Origin: VRUE01 sp035548675
GTDB taxonomy: Bacteria; Actinomycetota; Thermoleophilia; Solirubrobacterales; 70-9
Reading direction: 5' to 3'
Length of the DNA stretch: 55,019 bases
NCBI GenBank assembly: GCA_035548675.1
Contig: DASZSJ010000069.1
Coordinates: 1 to 55,019, forward strand
The notes under the pieces are model-generated. The model had not been told where the DNA came from and did not search any database. It saw only the letters and a program-made list of their open reading frames with translations. The position numbers and the translations under genes were made by a program. This document shows, in pieces, positions 31,679-39,382 of the stretch. How positions within the stretch are numbered: the first letter of the stretch is position 1; every line of letters begins with the position of its first letter.

Positions 31679-33250
31679 TCAGGCGGAGGAACGGATCAGC
31701 TCGGCGCCGCGCTCGGCGATCATGATCGTCGGCGCGTTGGTGTTGCCGCTGGTGATCGCCGGCATCGCCGAGGCGTCGACGACGCGCAACCCCTCGACTC
31801 CGCGCACCCGCAGCTCCGGGTCGAGGACGGCCTCCTCGTCGCCGCCCATGCGGCAGGTGCCGACCGGGTGGTAGAGGAGGTCGACGCGGTGGCGCAGGTC
31901 GGCGAGGATGTCGTCGTCGCTGTCGGTGCCCTCCGCCGGCAGCAGCCGCTGGCCCAGGACCTCCGCCAGCGGTCCCGCCGCGGCGATCTCGCGCGCCAGC
32001 CGCGTCCCGGCGATCAATGCGGCGGCGTCCTCGGGCTCGGCCAGCGTGTTGGTGAGGATCCGCGGCTTCGCCGTCGGCTCGGCGGAGCGCAGGCGCAGCC
32101 AGCCGCGGCTGCGCGGAGCGACCAGCACCGGCCCCATCGTCAGGGCGTGGCCGTCGTACTCGTCGAAGCCGTGGTTGACGAAGTAGGCGGGGGCGAAGTG
32201 GAACTGCAGGTCGGGTTGGGCGAGCCCGCGACGGCTGCGCACGAAGGCAAACGCCTCGGCTACCGACGAGGAGAGGGGCCCGGTGCGGCGCAGCAGGTAC
32301 TCGAGCAGCGCCCGCGGCCGTTCCCCGTCGGCCAGCGAGCCGCCGCCGGGGACGTCCCAGACCGAGGTCAGGTAGGGGTGGTCCTGGAGGTGGGCGCCGA
32401 CCCCCGGCAGGTCGGCGACGACCTCGATCCCCAGCTCGCGCAGCTGCCTGGCTGGGCCGATCCCGGAGAGCATCAGCAGCTGCGGCGAGGCGAGGGCGCC
32501 GGCGGCGAGGATCAGCTCCCGGCCGGCGCGGGCAACGTGCTCGCGGCCGCGCCGGTCGCGGTAGCGGACGCCGCGCGCGCGGCGTCCCTCCAGCTCCAGT
32601 CCGAGCGCCTGGCCGCCGGTGAGGAGGTCGAGGTTGGGTCGCTTCAGGGCGGGGCGCAGGTAGGCGTCGGCGGTGCTCCAGCGCCGCCCGCGCCGCTGCG
32701 TCACCTGGGCCAGCGCGGCGCCGTCCTGCTCGTGGCCGTTGTAGTCGTCGATGCGGGGGATGCCCGCCTCCCCGCAGGCGGCGAGGAAGCGGCCGGTCAG
32801 CGGTCGCGGCGAGCGCTCGTCCTCGACCCGCAGCGGCCCGCCGACGGCGTGGTGCTCGGAGGCGCCCCGCTCGTTGTCCTCGGCCTTGAGGAAGTAGGGC
32901 TTGACGTCCTCCCAGCCCCAGCCTGTCGCGCCTTCGCCGACCCAGCGCTCGTAGTCGAGCGGGTGGCCGCGCACGTAGAGCATCGCGTTCATCGAGCTCG
33001 ACCCGCCGAGGCCCTTGCCGCGGGGCATGTAAAGCGAGCGACCCTCGCAGTGCGGCTCGGGCTCGGTGGCGAAATCCCAGTCGAGCTTGGTGCGGAACTG
33101 CTTGGCGAAGGCGGCGGGGATCTTGATGTTGGGGCTGCGGTCGCGCCCGCCCGCCTCGATCAACAGCACCGAGGTGCCGGGATCCTCGCTGAGTCGGCCA
33201 GCGAGCGTGCAGCCGGCCGAGCCGGCGCCGACGATCACGTAGTCATGCAT
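31679..33250 (-). CDS. GMC-family FAD oxidoreductase (choline dehydrogenase-like)
   Basis: 523 residues. The N-terminal FAD site is DYVIVGAGSAGCTLAGRLSED. GMC signatures follow: MPRGKGLGGSSSMNAMLYVRG and, near residue 260, ILAAGALASPQLLMLSGIGP. The C-terminal active-site region has LYHPVGTCRMG and VVDASAMPAITSGNTNAP. It oxidises an alcohol to an aldehyde or ketone; relatives include choline and alkanol dehydrogenases, and the sequence does not choose. Aldehyde dehydrogenases lie 2 and 8.5 kb away but not in the same operon. Start ATG 33250 fits the family. Confidence 0.92.
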   Translation of the reverse strand: MHDYVIVGAGSAGCTLAGRLSEDPGTSVLLIEAGGRDRSPNIKIPAAFAKQFRTKLDWDFATEPEPHCEGRSLYMPRGKGLGGSSSMNAMLYVRGHPLDYERWVGEGATGWGWEDVKPYFLKAEDNERGASEHHAVGGPLRVEDERSPRPLTGRFLAACGEAGIPRIDDYNGHEQDGAALAQVTQRRGRRWSTADAYLRPALKRPNLDLLTGGQALGLELEGRRARGVRYRDRRGREHVARAGRELILAAGALASPQLLMLSGIGPARQLRELGIEVVADLPGVGAHLQDHPYLTSVWDVPGGGSLADGERPRALLEYLLRRTGPLSSSVAEAFAFVRSRRGLAQPDLQFHFAPAYFVNHGFDEYDGHALTMGPVLVAPRSRGWLRLRSAEPTAKPRILTNTLAEPEDAAALIAGTRLAREIAAAGPLAEVLGQRLLPAEGTDSDDDILADLRHRVDLLYHPVGTCRMGGDEEAVLDPELRVRGVEGLRVVDASAMPAITSGNTNAPTIMIAERGAELIRSSA

Positions 33251-33351
33251 CGAAGTCCCCCAGTCGCGGTCCCGGCCGAGCCTAGCTGCGAGGGCCCCGC
33301 CCGTCCACCGGCCCGTCGCGCCCGCAGCGCCGACCGCCTATCGTGGACGGC

Positions 33352-34155
33352 ATGGCCAGCGAGGAGATCGAGAAGCTGCGGCTCGGCGGCATGGCGCTCC
33401 GCAACGGGTTGCTGATCCACGGGCCGACGCACTGGGCCGCCGCGGTGCGCCGCCCGGACGGCTCGCTCGAAGTGGCTTCGGAGGCAAAGCCCGAATTGGC
33501 GCCCGCGTTCGCGGCGAAGTTCCCCGGCCTGCGCGGACCGCTGCGGCTGGCCGACGCGCTGGCGGTGCTGCCGCTGGTGCGGCGGCGGATGCCGGCGGCG
33601 CGGCTGCCCTTCGAGAACCCGCGCGTCCTCGGCATGATCGCCGCCACCCTGCTGCTCACCGCGGCCGTGCGCAAGCGCTTCGCCAGCTCGGCGCTGCGCG
33701 AGGGGGTCGTGCAGGCGATCGGCGCCGCGCCCGCCGTCGTCGCCCTGCTGGACCGCGACCTCGCCGCCTACCACGGGGTTGAGCACAAGGCGATCGCCGC
33801 CTACGAGCAGGGGGTCGAGGACCCGGCCGGGGTGCCGAAGGAGCACGACCGCTGCGGCTCCAACCTGATCGCGCCGATGATGCTGCTCTCGGTCGGCGGC
33901 ACGGTGCTGCTCGAGCGCCTGGTCGAGCGGCCCAGCCCCGCCGCCCGCGCCGTCGTCGGCCTGGCCGGCGCCTCGATCGCGGTCGAGATGTTCGCCTGGA
34001 GCGACCGCCACCACGGCGACCCCCTGGCCGAGGCCTTCCACACCCCGGGCCGGGAGATCCAGCGCCTGATCGCGACCAAGGAGCCGACTCCGGAGCAGTT
34101 GGAGGTCGGCGTCGCGGCGCTGGCCGAGATCCTGCGAGCCGAGAACGGCGCGTAG
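33352..34155 (+). CDS. DUF1385 (YqhQ-like) membrane protein
   Basis: 267 residues from ATG 33352; GTG 33343 is three codons earlier. The N-terminus (LGGMALRNGLLIHGPTHWAAAVR) matches the family's opening motif GGQAVMEGVMMR in form. Membrane segments are likely near residues 88-103 and 172-205. The conserved block YHGVEHKAIAAYE near residue 140 and HDRCGSNL near 164 correspond to the family's His/Cys cluster. The domain usually begins with MMRG; here it is LRNG. The biochemical role of DUF1385 is not known. The next gene, mce, starts 11 bp downstream. Confidence 0.85.
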   Translation: MASEEIEKLRLGGMALRNGLLIHGPTHWAAAVRRPDGSLEVASEAKPELAPAFAAKFPGLRGPLRLADALAVLPLVRRRMPAARLPFENPRVLGMIAATLLLTAAVRKRFASSALREGVVQAIGAAPAVVALLDRDLAAYHGVEHKAIAAYEQGVEDPAGVPKEHDRCGSNLIAPMMLLSVGGTVLLERLVERPSPAARAVVGLAGASIAVEMFAWSDRHHGDPLAEAFHTPGREIQRLIATKEPTPEQLEVGVAALAEILRAENGA

Positions 34156-34166
34156 ACTGCCGGGCC

Positions 34167-34646
34167 GTGTTCACGCGGATCGACCACATCGGCGTCGCGG
34201 TCGAGGACCTCGACGCCTCGATCGAGCTCTACGAGAAGAGCTTCGGCATGGAGCTGGTCCACCGCGAGGCGGTCGAGGAGCAGGGGGTCGAGGCGGTCCT
34301 GCTGGATGTCGGCGACGGGCACGTCGAGCTGCTCGCCCCACTTGGCCCCGAGACGCCGGTGGGCAAGTACCTGGAGCGCAAGGGACCGGGCCTGCACCAC
34401 GTCGCCTACGCGGTCGAGGACATCGACTCCGTGCTCGAGCAGCTGGCGGCGAGCGGTGTCGAGCTGATCGACAGCGAGGCGCGGGTCGGCATCCGCGGTA
34501 GCCGCGTCGCCTTCCTGCAGCCGCGCTCGACCGAGCGGGTGCTGACCGAGATCGTCGAACCGGCGAGCCATAGCGAAGGAGCGTCCATATCTGACTCTTC
34601 GCGACTGAGCGACGGCGAAGCCCACGATGGGGGAGGAGGACATTGA
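34167..34646 (+). CDS. mce: Methylmalonyl-CoA epimerase
   Basis: 159 residues, GTG start. It is a vicinal oxygen chelate fold: RIDHIGVAVEDLDASIELYE with the first metal His at residue 7, VELLAP with a Glu ligand near 54, and GLHHVAYAVEDID near 75. It interconverts (R)- and (S)-methylmalonyl-CoA in propionate metabolism. The normal end is near residue 131 (TEIVEPAS). The remaining 28 residues (HSEGASISDSSRLSDGEAHD and on) derive from a palindrome whose core matches the ones in the ccmD-like gene and before ychF. The stop overlaps the next ATG (TGATG). The mutase subunits are not in the window. Confidence 0.92.
   Translation: MFTRIDHIGVAVEDLDASIELYEKSFGMELVHREAVEEQGVEAVLLDVGDGHVELLAPLGPETPVGKYLERKGPGLHHVAYAVEDIDSVLEQLAASGVELIDSEARVGIRGSRVAFLQPRSTERVLTEIVEPASHSEGASISDSSRLSDGEAHDGGGGH
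34573..34602. repeat. Palindrome family 1, copy H (3' end of mce)
   Basis: A short stem GCGAAG/CTTCGC encloses TCCATATCTGACTC, which differs by one base from the core at 38259-38272. Its stem is weaker than in the other two copies. It is translated as SEGASISDS at the end of the epimerase; the ccmD-like protein ends with the related SEGQSISDS. Confidence 0.7.
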
Positions 34647-34867
34647 TGGCGGACGCACAGAAGGTGGAGATCGGCTTCGAGGGCGGTCAGGTGATCGCCG
34701 TCCGCCTCGGCGACGAGGAGCTGAAGGACCTGCGCAAGCAGGTCGAGAAGGGCGGTTGGCACGACGTCAAGACCGAGGACGGCGTGCTCGCCCTCTACGT
34801 CGGCAAGGTTGCTTTCCTCAGAATCGACTCCGGCGAGCACCGCGTCGGTTTCTCGCTCTCCGAGTAG
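34646..34867 (+). CDS. Small conserved-type protein coupled to mce
   Basis: 73 residues from ATG 34646, overlapping the mce stop. It is soluble, with a beta-alpha-beta look: KVEIGFEGGQVIAVRLGDEEL, then KDLRKQVEKGGWHDVKTEDG, then LALYVGKVAFLRIDS. The family is not one I can name. Location directly after methylmalonyl-CoA epimerase with overlapping codons suggests a matched expression level. A methyltransferase gene begins 4 bp downstream. Confidence 0.75.
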   Translation: MADAQKVEIGFEGGQVIAVRLGDEELKDLRKQVEKGGWHDVKTEDGVLALYVGKVAFLRIDSGEHRVGFSLSE

Positions 34868-34871
34868 TCCG

Positions 34872-35516
34872 ATGCGAGTCCGCAAGCTGCTTGGCGCCGG
34901 CGCTCTGGCGACGCTGGGCGCGGCGCTCTGGTGGCGCAAGAACCCCTCGGCCTGCCCCTATGGCCAGCGCTTCTGGGTCGAAGCGCCGCATCCGATCATC
35001 ACCCGCGAGCGGTTGCGGGCAGTGCTGCGGCCCGAGCCCGGCGAGCGCGTCCTCGAGATCGGCCCCGGCGTCGGCTACTACACGCTCGACATGGCCGGCT
35101 GGGTCGGCCCCGATGGCAAGGTCGAGATCTTCGACCTGCAGCGGGAGTTCCTCGACCACGTGATGCGCCGCGTCGCCGAGCGCAACCTCGCCAACGTCGT
35201 CCCCACCCAGGGCGACGCCACCGCGCTCCCCTACGCGGACGACTCTGTCGACGCCGTCGTCCTCACCGCCGTCCTCGGCGAGATCCCCGACCCCGTCGCC
35301 GCCCTGCGCGAGATCGCCCGCGTGCTCGACCCCGGCGGCCGCCTCGTCGTCGGCGAGCTCTTCGGCGACCCCCACTTCACCACGCAGACGGCGCTGAGGC
35401 GTCAGGCAGCCGAGGCCGGCCTTGCCTGGGAGAGCCACTCCGGCAACTGGTTCGGCTACTTCGCGCGGCTCGCGCCCCGGCCCGCCGCCGCCGGTTCACC
35501 GCCGGCGACTCAGTAA
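34872..35516 (+). CDS. Class I SAM-dependent methyltransferase with N-terminal anchor
   Basis: 214 residues. A short hydrophobic N-terminus (KLLGAGALATLGAALWW) may anchor it to the membrane. The SAM site is VLEIGPGVGYYTLDMA near residue 61, with LQREFLDHV, QGDATALPYADDSVDAVVLTAVLGEI and a family-typical LREIARVLDPGGRLVVGE. It resembles UbiE-like small-molecule methyltransferases. The 3' end overlaps the convergent DUF6458 gene by 7 bp. Its substrate is unknown. It continues the DUF1385-mce-small protein operon. Confidence 0.87.
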   Translation: MRVRKLLGAGALATLGAALWWRKNPSACPYGQRFWVEAPHPIITRERLRAVLRPEPGERVLEIGPGVGYYTLDMAGWVGPDGKVEIFDLQREFLDHVMRRVAERNLANVVPTQGDATALPYADDSVDAVVLTAVLGEIPDPVAALREIARVLDPGGRLVVGELFGDPHFTTQTALRRQAAEAGLAWESHSGNWFGYFARLAPRPAAAGSPPATQ

Positions 35517-35764
35517 CGCGGCGGCAGGTCGCGGCGTTCCTGGGCGGCGAGGGCGTCGCGCTGTTCGGTGGCGGCGACTTCGCGGCGGCGGGCGCGGTCG
35601 GACCAGATCGCCTCCTGGAAGAAGCCGAGGAGGAGGCCGGCGGCGCCGGCGATCATCAGGATCAGGCCGACGGTGTCGATGCTGACGCCCTGAACGTGGA
35701 TGTTGGTCGCGAACTTGAGGATCGCCCCGACGGCGATCAGGAGAATCCCTCCGGCGATGGTCAT
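35510..35764 (-). CDS. DUF6458-type small membrane protein
   Basis: 84 residues. Two membrane segments fill the first half (IAGGILLIAVGAILKFAT and VGLILMIAGAAGLLLGFFQ), followed by a basic, Arg-rich cytoplasmic tail. The GGILLIAVGAILKFATNIxxxGVxxxTVGLILMIAG layout is that of the DUF6458 family, widespread in actinobacteria and of unknown function. The gene is convergent with the methyltransferase and overlaps it by 7 bp. Confidence 0.85.
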   Translation of the reverse strand: MTIAGGILLIAVGAILKFATNIHVQGVSIDTVGLILMIAGAAGLLLGFFQEAIWSDRARRREVAATEQRDALAAQERRDLPPRY

Positions 35765-35802
35765 AACCGCTCGCTACCCGCGGTGCGACTCGCCAAACGA
35801 TT

Positions 35803-35852
35803 GCTGACTTCGCCTTTCTGACTCCATATGCACCCACAAAGGCGAAGTCAGC
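35803..35852. repeat. Palindrome family 3, copy E
   Basis: Perfect 15-bp arms GCTGACTTCGCCTTT (35803-35817) and AAAGGCGAAGTCAGC (35838-35852) enclose CTGACTCCATATGCACCCAC. The stop codon of the glycosylase gene lies in the right arm. The arm and the loop core GCATATGGAGT (minus strand) match the copy at 19086-19133. Confidence 0.88.
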
Positions 35853-36615
35853 GGGAGGGGGGCTGGCAGTTGGGGCACCAGTAGGTGGTGCGGTTGGCAT
35901 CGCCCTGGCCGCGGGAGCGGATTGGGGTGGCGCAGCGGGGGCAGGGGCGGCCGGCGCGCTTGTAGACGGCGCGGTTGCCGCGGCCCTTTTCGACGGCGGC
36001 ACGCATCAGGTCGTGGGCGGCCTGGGCGAGTTGGCGGAGCTGCTCGTCGGCGAGGTCGCCGACCCGCTGCCAGGGGTCGAGGTGGGCAGCGAAGCAGGCC
36101 TCGCTCTTGAAGATGTTGCCGATGCCGGCGAGGAGGTGCTGGTCGAGCAGGGCGTCGCCAAGGCTGCGCTCGCGAGCACTGCGCAGCGAGCGGGTGACCC
36201 GGTCGACCTCGAAGTCCGGGGCGAGGATGTCGGGACCGAGGCGGGAGAGGAGCGGGTCGCGAGCGGCGGCCTCAGCTCGCAGCAAGCGCAGCGTCGGGCC
36301 GCCGAACTGGACCGCTTCCGCCCGGCTCGTCGCGAGCGTCGCCCAGGCGGCGGCGGTCGGCTTGCGCCAGGACTCGCCGCGGCGGTAGACGTGCCAGGCG
36401 CCGCTCATGCCGAGGTGGCTGTGCAGGACCAGCTCGCCGAAGTGGAGCAGGAGGTGCTTGCCGCGGGCCTCGGCTCGCTCGAGCGCGAGTCCGTCCAACC
36501 GCTCGATCCCCGCCGCGCGCCCGCGCGGGTTGGGCGCGCCCGCCTCAACCGTCTCACCACCGATCGCCGCCTCGATCCGCCGCGCCGCGCGCAGGATCGT
36601 GTCGCCCTCGGCCAC
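35848..36615 (-). CDS. Fpg/Nei family DNA glycosylase with Ala in place of the N-terminal Pro
   Basis: 255 residues from GTG 36615, four bases after the upstream stop. The family N-terminus xEGDTILRAARR is present, but the residue after Met is Ala (GCC), not the catalytic Pro of Fpg/Nei enzymes. The catalytic Glu and Lys (RGKHLLLHF near residue 51) remain. The H2TH region (LLDQHLLAGIGNIFKSEACF) and a C4 zinc finger (CPRCATPIRSRGQ...YWCPNCQ) are intact. It should bind damaged DNA. Whether N-terminal Ala supports glycosylase/lyase action is open. Its overall form is closest to Nei2-type endonuclease VIII. The stop lies in a palindrome arm. Confidence 0.9.
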   Translation of the reverse strand: MAEGDTILRAARRIEAAIGGETVEAGAPNPRGRAAGIERLDGLALERAEARGKHLLLHFGELVLHSHLGMSGAWHVYRRGESWRKPTAAAWATLATSRAEAVQFGGPTLRLLRAEAAARDPLLSRLGPDILAPDFEVDRVTRSLRSARERSLGDALLDQHLLAGIGNIFKSEACFAAHLDPWQRVGDLADEQLRQLAQAAHDLMRAAVEKGRGNRAVYKRAGRPCPRCATPIRSRGQGDANRTTYWCPNCQPPSR

Positions 36616-36619
36616 GGCC

Positions 36620-37588
36620 TCAGGCCAGCGCGGTCCAGAGTCGCCGCTCGGCCTCGGCGACCCGGTGGGCGGCGGCGTCGATCTCGTGCCAGAGCGCCGG
36701 CTCGGGCTCGTCGCGCTCGCTGGCGGCGCGGAAGGCCTCGGCAAGCTCGGTCCAGCGCGCCGCCGCCGCGGCGGCCAGTGGTGCCTCGGGCCGTCCCGCC
36801 TCCTCGAGAAAGCGCGAGTACATGAGGCGGAAGGCACCGCCGCCGGTGCCGCGGCGCTCGATCACCTGGTAGCCGAAGCGGGCGCACCACTGCCAGTCCG
36901 CGGCGATCTCGGGCCAGCTGCCCGCCTCGGCGGCGAGACGCTCGACCGCACCGAGGCCGGCGAACTCGCCGAAGGGCGAGGCGACCATCGCCTCCGCCGC
37001 GCGCTCGATCGCCGCCGGGATCGCCGCTCGCAACTGCTCGGGGCTGACCGCCTCCGTCGCGGTGAACATGTGGCCGGCGAGCGGGTAGGCGGGATGGTCG
37101 CTGTGGCGGGCGCGGTCGAGATCATCCAGCCGCGTCGTCGTCTGCAGCTGCTCGAAGCCGGTGTCGGAGAGGTGGGCGTGCTCCTCGTCGTAGCCGGCGA
37201 GGACCACGGCGTGGCCGGGAAAGTGGGCCGAGTTGCCGTAGTGGTCCAGGTAGTAGAGATCGGTGAGCAGGAGCACCGGGTTGCCGGCGTCGACCTCGGC
37301 CCGGGCCGCCGCCCAGGCGCCGTCGTCCCCCGGCTCGAAGGTGCGCAGCCGCAGCGCCGCCCCGGTCAGCTCGTCGAAGTTCTCCTCCAGCCGCGCGGTG
37401 CGGCCGTTGAACCAGCGGGTCGGCGAGGCGTCGTCCAGCACCACGTAGTAGAAGCAGGCGCCGGCGCCGAGCCCGAAGGCCATCTCCTCGCTCAGATTGG
37501 CGACGCCGTGGAAGGCGAGCAGGTTGCGCAGCGCGGTCGAGCCGCAGTGGTGTCCGGGGGTGTGCCGATAACCCGGGACGGTTGGCAT
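36620..37588 (-). CDS. BtrH N-terminal domain / DUF4872 protein
   Basis: 322 residues from ATG 37588. The first half matches the BtrH-like cysteine-peptidase fold: GHHCGSTALRNLL (candidate catalytic Cys15), FGLGAGACFYYV and, near residue 135, GHAVVLAGYDEEHAHLSD (candidate His/Asp). The second half is the helical DUF4872 type. BtrH transfers an acyl group from a carrier protein in butirosin synthesis; relatives elsewhere are uncharacterised. No carrier protein or antibiotic gene is nearby, and its downstream neighbour is a DNA glycosylase 4 bp away. The actual substrate is unknown. Confidence 0.8.
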   Translation of the reverse strand: MPTVPGYRHTPGHHCGSTALRNLLAFHGVANLSEEMAFGLGAGACFYYVVLDDASPTRWFNGRTARLEENFDELTGAALRLRTFEPGDDGAWAAARAEVDAGNPVLLLTDLYYLDHYGNSAHFPGHAVVLAGYDEEHAHLSDTGFEQLQTTTRLDDLDRARHSDHPAYPLAGHMFTATEAVSPEQLRAAIPAAIERAAEAMVASPFGEFAGLGAVERLAAEAGSWPEIAADWQWCARFGYQVIERRGTGGGAFRLMYSRFLEEAGRPEAPLAAAAAARWTELAEAFRAASERDEPEPALWHEIDAAAHRVAEAERRLWTALA

Positions 37589-37722
37589 GGACTGGATATT
37601 GACGACGGAGTCCGGCGGGCGGGTCCTGTCGTGGGGAGAGGGGGGCCTGCGGGCAGTCCACGGGCTGTCCTCGACCCCCTCTCCCACACCACCCGTCCGA
37701 GGGACCTATCCTGCGCTCCGCC

Positions 37723-38217
37723 ATGCACGAAATCGACGTCAGACTCCTGCGCGCCATGCGCACCCGCGGCCACAGCCCTGGCCTGGAGCGGGCCGCGGTG
37801 GCGCTGGGCAAGGCGGGCAACAACGGCGCCGTCTGGGTCGTGCTCGGGCTGGCGCTTGCCCTGCTCGATCCCGGGCGGCGCGAGGCGTGGTTGATCTGCG
37901 CCGCCCTCGCCCCGCTCTCGATCGGGCTCAACTACGGGATCAAGCTCCTGGTCAAGAGGCCGCGGCCGGTGCTCGAGGGCCTGCCGCCGCTCGGCGGCGC
38001 GCCGAGCTCGCTCAGCTTCCCCTCCGCCCACGCGCTCTCCTCCTTCGCGGTGGCGACGGCGATGTTCCGGGTCGACCCGGCCACGGCGGGCGCCCTCGTC
38101 GTCGCCCTGCTGCTCTCGCTCGGCCGCCCCTACCTCGGCATGCACTATCCCTCCGACGTCCTCGCCGGCGCCCTGCTCGGCATCCTCCTCGGCCTCCTAG
38201 TACCCCTTTCCCTATGA
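37723..38217 (+). CDS. PAP2-family membrane phosphatase
   Basis: 164 residues with about five membrane segments. The three PAP2 motifs are KLLVKRPRP (residues 74-82), SFPSAH (98-103) and GRPYLGMHYPSD (134-145), with the catalytic His at 103 and 141. Substrates are usually phosphatidic acid or polyprenyl pyrophosphates at the outer membrane face. Motif 3 starts GR rather than the more common SR. It stands alone on the plus strand, divergent from the BtrH-like gene. Confidence 0.9.
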   Translation: MHEIDVRLLRAMRTRGHSPGLERAAVALGKAGNNGAVWVVLGLALALLDPGRREAWLICAALAPLSIGLNYGIKLLVKRPRPVLEGLPPLGGAPSSLSFPSAHALSSFAVATAMFRVDPATAGALVVALLLSLGRPYLGMHYPSDVLAGALLGILLGLLVPLSL

Positions 38218-38220
38218 AGG

Positions 38221-38290
38221 TGGGGAAAGCTGCCCCCGGACGCGGAAGTGGGGGGCCATCCATATCTGATTCTTTGGCCCCCCACTGGAG
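38221..38290. repeat. Palindrome family 1, copy G (before ychF)
   Basis: Arms AGTGGGGGGCCA (38247-38258) and TGGCCCCCCACT (38275-38286) enclose TCCATATCTGATTC (38259-38272). The minus strand is homologous to 23099-23158: the core is identical, the flank CCGCGTCCGGGGGC is shared, and the stem differs on both sides so that pairing is kept. It lies in the ychF leader between the PAP2 gene and the ychF ribosome-binding site (GAGGAGG). Confidence 0.9.
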
Positions 38291-38308
38291 CAGAGGAGGC
38301 AGCGTTTT

Positions 38309-39382
38309 ATGAAGGTCGGGATCGTGGGGCTGCCCAACGCGGGCAAGTCGACCCTCTTCAACGCGCTGACCCAGGGCGGCGCCCAGACCGGCGACTACCC
38401 GTTCACGACGATCGAGCCCAACGTGGCGATCGCCGCGGTGCCGGACGAGCGGCTCGAACAGGTCGCCGCCACGGTCAAGGCCTCGAAGCTGGAACCGGCG
38501 ACGATCGCCTTCCACGACATCGCCGGCCTGGTCAAGGGCGCCTCGGAGGGGGAGGGCCTCGGCAACCAGTTCCTCGCCTCGATCCGCGAGACCGACGCGA
38601 TCTGCCACGTCGTTCGTTGCCACGCCGACTCGGGGGTGCCGCACCCCGATGGGCGCGTCGACCCGCTCGCCGACATCGAGACGATCGAGACCGAGCTGAT
38701 GCTCGCCGACTACGAGCAGGCCGAGCGCCGCCTGCACCGGGTCGGCAAGGGGGCCAAGTCGGGAGACGCCGAGGCGATCGCCGAGCGCGACTGGCTGGAG
38801 CAGGTCGTCGCCGCGCTCGCCGAAGGCAAGCCCGCCCGCTCCGTCCCCGTGCCCGAGGCCGCCGCCCACGGCCCGCGCAACCTGCAGGCGCTGACCTCGA
38901 AGCCGATCCTCTACGTCGCCAACGTCGACGAGGGCGACGCCGAGCCGCCGCCGGCGGTGGTCGAGCACGCCGAGGCGGTCGGCGCCGGGGTGGTCGCGGT
39001 CAGCGCCCGGATCGAGGGCGAGCTGGCCGAGCTCGACCCGGCCGAAGCTGAGGAGATGCGCGAGTCCTACGGGGTCGAGGGCTCCGGCCTCGACCGCCTC
39101 GTCCGCGCCGCCTACGAGCTGCTCGACCTGATCGTCTTCTTCACCGCCGGCGAGGGCAAGGAGGCGGTGGCGCGACCGCTGCCCCGCGGCGCGACCGCCT
39201 GGGAGGCCGCCGGCACGATCCACACCGAGATCCAGGACGCCTTCGTCAAGGCCGAAGCGATCGGCTGGCGCGAGCTGGTCGAGTGCGGCGGCTACGTCGC
39301 CGCCCGCGACAGGGGCCTGCTGCGAATCGAGGGACGCGATTACGTGGTCGAAGACGGCGACGTGATCACGATCAAGGTCTAG
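38309..39382 (+). CDS. ychF: YchF/Obg-family ATPase/GTPase
   Basis: 357 residues. The P-loop GLPNAGKS is at residues 7-14, with TIEPNVAIAAVPDERL, switch DIAGLVKGASEGEGLGNQFL and the family's modified G4 (NVDEGDAE), which explains ATP preference in YchF. The C-terminal TGS domain (TAGEGKEAVARPLPRGATAWEAAGTIHTEI) is complete. It binds ribosomes and affects oxidative-stress response in other bacteria. The leader carries a large palindrome 20 bases before the ATG. The stop lies in the arm of another inverted repeat. Confidence 0.95.
   Translation: MKVGIVGLPNAGKSTLFNALTQGGAQTGDYPFTTIEPNVAIAAVPDERLEQVAATVKASKLEPATIAFHDIAGLVKGASEGEGLGNQFLASIRETDAICHVVRCHADSGVPHPDGRVDPLADIETIETELMLADYEQAERRLHRVGKGAKSGDAEAIAERDWLEQVVAALAEGKPARSVPVPEAAAHGPRNLQALTSKPILYVANVDEGDAEPPPAVVEHAEAVGAGVVAVSARIEGELAELDPAEAEEMRESYGVEGSGLDRLVRAAYELLDLIVFFTAGEGKEAVARPLPRGATAWEAAGTIHTEIQDAFVKAEAIGWRELVECGGYVAARDRGLLRIEGRDYVVEDGDVITIKV

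Noticed and set aside
37587..38312. 241-codon plus frame overlapping the PAP2 gene
   Set aside because: The PAP2 motifs are in the other frame; this frame only happens to read the palindrome as GPSISDSLAPHW, a useful clue to the repeat but not a gene.
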